Shown piece by piece: positions 62,047 through 64,000 of a stretch of 64,000 nt of DNA (the stretch's first letter is position 1; every line of letters starts with the position of its first letter). This DNA is from Bacillota bacterium (GTDB taxonomy: Bacteria > Bacillota > Clostridia > Christensenellales > Aristaeellaceae): positions 87,729-151,728 of the forward strand of contig JAEYAR010000093.1 in assembly GCA_023404715.1 (NCBI GenBank), read 5' to 3'. The position numbers and the translations under genes are program-made. The notes under the pieces are model-generated. The model searched no databases, was not told the origin of the DNA, and saw only the letters and a program-made list of their open reading frames with translations.

Positions 62047-62112
62047 GCCTTTGACTGCGTCTTGCGGGCGGAAGGATGCCCGTAAAAAGATAGAACGAGG
62101 AGGAAGAAACCC

Positions 62113-63741
62113 ATGAGGAAACTGCTTGCCTTGGTACTGGCGCTTGCGATGACGGCTTCAATGGCAACCATCGCATGCGCGGAGGTGACGGACGAATGGC
62201 TCGAGAACAAGTATCCCAAGAGCTGGGAGGCAGACACGTCGACCGCTGAACTGGAGATGTTCGTCAACTATTCCTGGTATGGAAGCTCATGGAACGACGA
62301 TGCGGCCCGCCGCGTGACGGATGAAACGGGCGTTACGCTCAAGATCAGCAAGCCCGTCGCGGACGACAACCAGAAGCTCATGCTGATGATCGCCTCGGGC
62401 GACATCCCGGACTTTATCTGCATGGACATGAACTGTCCCCTTTACGACACGCTGATCGAATCCGGCCTGGTGATCGACCTGGAGACGCTGACGGAACAGT
62501 ATGCGCCTGAGCTGCGTTTAAACGCCGACGCGGAGGTATTCACCAACTACCGCTGGCAGGACGCAAAGACGTACGCCTTTACGACCTCCATCGAAGGGGC
62601 GAAGTATCAACAGTGGGCAAAGGAATACAACGCGCTCGTCGGCTCGAATCAACCGGTCTGGACGATTCGCAAGGATTACTACGAGGAAATCGGACGCCCC
62701 GACATGACCACGCCGGACGCCTTCATCGCCGCGCTGGAGGAGATCAAGGCGCTGCATCCGGAAAAGATCGGCTTCTACGCGGGCGACTGCGGACTCTCCA
62801 GTAGCCTGAGCGAATCCCTTAGCGTCACGGGCTATCAGTTTGGCATACCCAGCTATGTGGAAAATGAGGATGGGACGACGCTTTCACACAAGCTGCGTTC
62901 ACCGCAGTTCCACGATGCGCTGATGTTCCTGCACAAGCTGGCTGCCAAGGGCCTGCTTACGCGCGACTCCTTCATCGATACCAAGGATGTGAACCAGACC
63001 AAGGTCGCCTCCGGCGATTGCGTCCTCTATACCTGGACGATCGGCGACGGCAAGAAGGTGCCGGACGATAACCCCGATACCGTCTATGAAATCCTACCGC
63101 CTTTTGAGACCTACCAGCAGACGCGCGTCGGCAACGGATGGAACGCTACCTTTGTCTCCGCAGAGCCCAAAGGCCTGGCGCGTCGCGCGCAGTTCCTCTC
63201 CTACATGTCCAGCTATGACGGGCACGCCGCGCTCTTCTGGGGCAACAAGGCTGAGAACGGCGAAACATATGGCGGCGATACGAGCAAGGGGCCGCACTAT
63301 TTCCTCGAAGAGAACGGCAAGCCCACCGCGTTTGCACAGTATTATGCGGACAAGCAGGCGGACTGGGATGGCATTGAAAAGTCGAACGGGCTGAGCACCT
63401 ATTGGTTTGCGGCCTCCGGCCTTTGGAACACCATTAACTTCTGGATTCCGGGCGACGAGGAATATGCGGCGTACAACGATCAATACGCGGAGCACATCGT
63501 CTATAAGCCCGAGTTTGCGAGCATCGCGCCTGCAGTCGACTCGGATGCCGGCGTCATAAAGAGCAAGCTCGATACGCTCTTTGAGACAAGCTGCGTGAAG
63601 ATCGTCTTTGCGGAAACAGAGGAAGCCGCCGAGGCGGAGTATCAGGAATACATCAAGAAGGCTGAGGACCTCGGACTTGCCGCATATGAGGCTGCAATCA
63701 CCGAGAAGTATCAGTCTAATCTGACAAAGATGGGTAAGTAA
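62113..63741 (+). CDS. Extracellular solute-binding protein (LplA-like)
   Basis: 542 aa. MRKLLALVLALAMTASMATI starts the signal peptide; the end ATIACAEV has a cysteine, but the context is not a normal lipobox, so an AxA-type cleavage is equally possible. The body has SBP strips (MIASGDIPDFICMD, then FFAGDCGL-like region and TYWFAASGLWNTINFW). GGAGG before the ATG. The binding protein follows the permeases, in contrast to the two other importers of the window. Confidence 0.92.
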   Translation: MRKLLALVLALAMTASMATIACAEVTDEWLENKYPKSWEADTSTAELEMFVNYSWYGSSWNDDAARRVTDETGVTLKISKPVADDNQKLMLMIASGDIPDFICMDMNCPLYDTLIESGLVIDLETLTEQYAPELRLNADAEVFTNYRWQDAKTYAFTTSIEGAKYQQWAKEYNALVGSNQPVWTIRKDYYEEIGRPDMTTPDAFIAALEEIKALHPEKIGFYAGDCGLSSSLSESLSVTGYQFGIPSYVENEDGTTLSHKLRSPQFHDALMFLHKLAAKGLLTRDSFIDTKDVNQTKVASGDCVLYTWTIGDGKKVPDDNPDTVYEILPPFETYQQTRVGNGWNATFVSAEPKGLARRAQFLSYMSSYDGHAALFWGNKAENGETYGGDTSKGPHYFLEENGKPTAFAQYYADKQADWDGIEKSNGLSTYWFAASGLWNTINFWIPGDEEYAAYNDQYAEHIVYKPEFASIAPAVDSDAGVIKSKLDTLFETSCVKIVFAETEEAAEAEYQEYIKKAEDLGLAAYEAAITEKYQSNLTKMGK

Positions 63742-63755
63742 CGATCAGCCGACTA

Positions 63756-63793
63756 CCGTCGCCCTGGAACGTCCTCGGGGCGACGGCTTTTTT
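63756..63793 (+). terminator. Terminator after the third SBP gene
   Basis: CCGTCGCCC (63756-63764) pairs with GGGCGACGG (63778-63786), followed by CTTTTTT. It may be read through into the next gene, which starts 13 bases later. Confidence 0.85.
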
Positions 63794-63805
63794 GGAGGGA
63801 TAACG

Positions 63806-64000
63806 ATGCGTTTTGTCGAAATGGAAGACGGTTTTGTGCTAAGAGGCGCCGCATACGAGGCGCGTATGATTAAAGGCTCGATGCCGGTAGCGGCCTTTTC
63901 GTTCGATGGTCGCCCCATGGCCGAACTGGCGATGGCGAGTACCCTCGACACGCAGGAAACAAAAGAGAAATTATCGCATGTACAGATCCATGCTGTGGAC
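63806..64000 (+). CDS. N-terminal part of an unknown protein
   Basis: The frame is open from the ATG at 63806 (GGAGGG 8 bases upstream) to the end of the window, 65 residues. It begins MRFVEMEDGFVLRGAAYEAR and has no signal peptide or known motif. Position behind an LplB-LplC-SBP set suggests an enzyme of the imported sugar, but no family can be assigned. Confidence 0.6.
   Translation, partial: MRFVEMEDGFVLRGAAYEARMIKGSMPVAAFSFDGRPMAELAMASTLDTQETKEKLSHVQIHAVD

Noticed and set aside
1..64000. Insertion sequences or prophage genes
   Set aside because: No transposase, integrase, portal or terminase-like protein was seen among the readable genes.

Overview
The window is about 64 kb of GC-rich DNA, tightly packed with genes, and no rRNA, tRNA, transposase or CRISPR array could be recognised by eye. 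It looks like a chromosome segment of a Bacillota (Firmicutes) bacterium of class Clostridia that lives on plant or host glycans. The signs are strong purine-rich ribosome sites, several TTG starts, a leucine T-box, TrmFO, LplA/B/C-type sugar ABC importers, YesN-like membrane AraC regulators, and the dprA-topA-trmFO-hslV-hslU order seen in Bacillota. A gut or rumen Christensenellales-like organism is a guess from the high GC and the lipobox-less solute-binding proteins.

Region by region. 1-297: tail of a PPC (DUF296) gene. 343-10675 (minus strand): one pectin/rhamnogalacturonan operon made of a solute-binding protein, two permeases, a CE12 acetylesterase, two GH43 enzymes (one fused to ankyrin repeats), GH105 and GH28. 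No enzyme has a signal peptide, so oligosaccharides are probably imported and then cut in the cytoplasm. The divergent gene at 10925 is a membrane AraC regulator; the two opposing promoters appear to share one palindromic -35 box. 13235-15228: a small, lower-GC island with a lone Cas6-like RAMP protein, a DUF6602 PD-(D/E)XK-like protein and a wrecked third gene. 15393-20072: a giant multi-PAS hybrid histidine kinase. 20174-26933: a heterodimeric ABC exporter with a divergent LysR regulator, a MerR regulator with a duplicated sensor domain behind a 19-bp-spacer promoter, and an AraC regulator.

27070-36566: a second glycan locus with a LacI repressor and operator, SBP, two permeases, a heparinase II/III-type lyase, a DUF2264 protein and a GH88 unsaturated glucuronyl hydrolase, consistent with a uronic-acid-containing polysaccharide. 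36602-41893 is a mixed accessory stretch: a broken HEPN gene, a lactonase, a ribbon-helix-helix protein facing a small unknown gene across a shared inverted repeat, GNAT, SDR and a NYN-domain protein. 42014-50115 is housekeeping: comM, dprA, topA, trmFO, hslV, hslU. 50199-54323 holds an APH-like kinase and T-box-controlled leuC-leuD-leuB. 54439-55305 is an AT-rich patch with a SAP/DUF6434 protein and an internally deleted alpha/beta-hydrolase gene. 55496-59960 carries a Gfo/Idh/MocA oxidoreductase, gltX and glnS. From 60187 to the edge there is a third Lpl-type importer (two permeases, then SBP) and the start of a further gene.

The most unusual material is the lone cas6-like/DUF6602 cassette, the ankyrin-GH43 fusion, the MerR fusion with its promoter, the RHH/small-gene pair, and three genes reduced to an N-terminal piece joined out of frame to a C-terminal piece.
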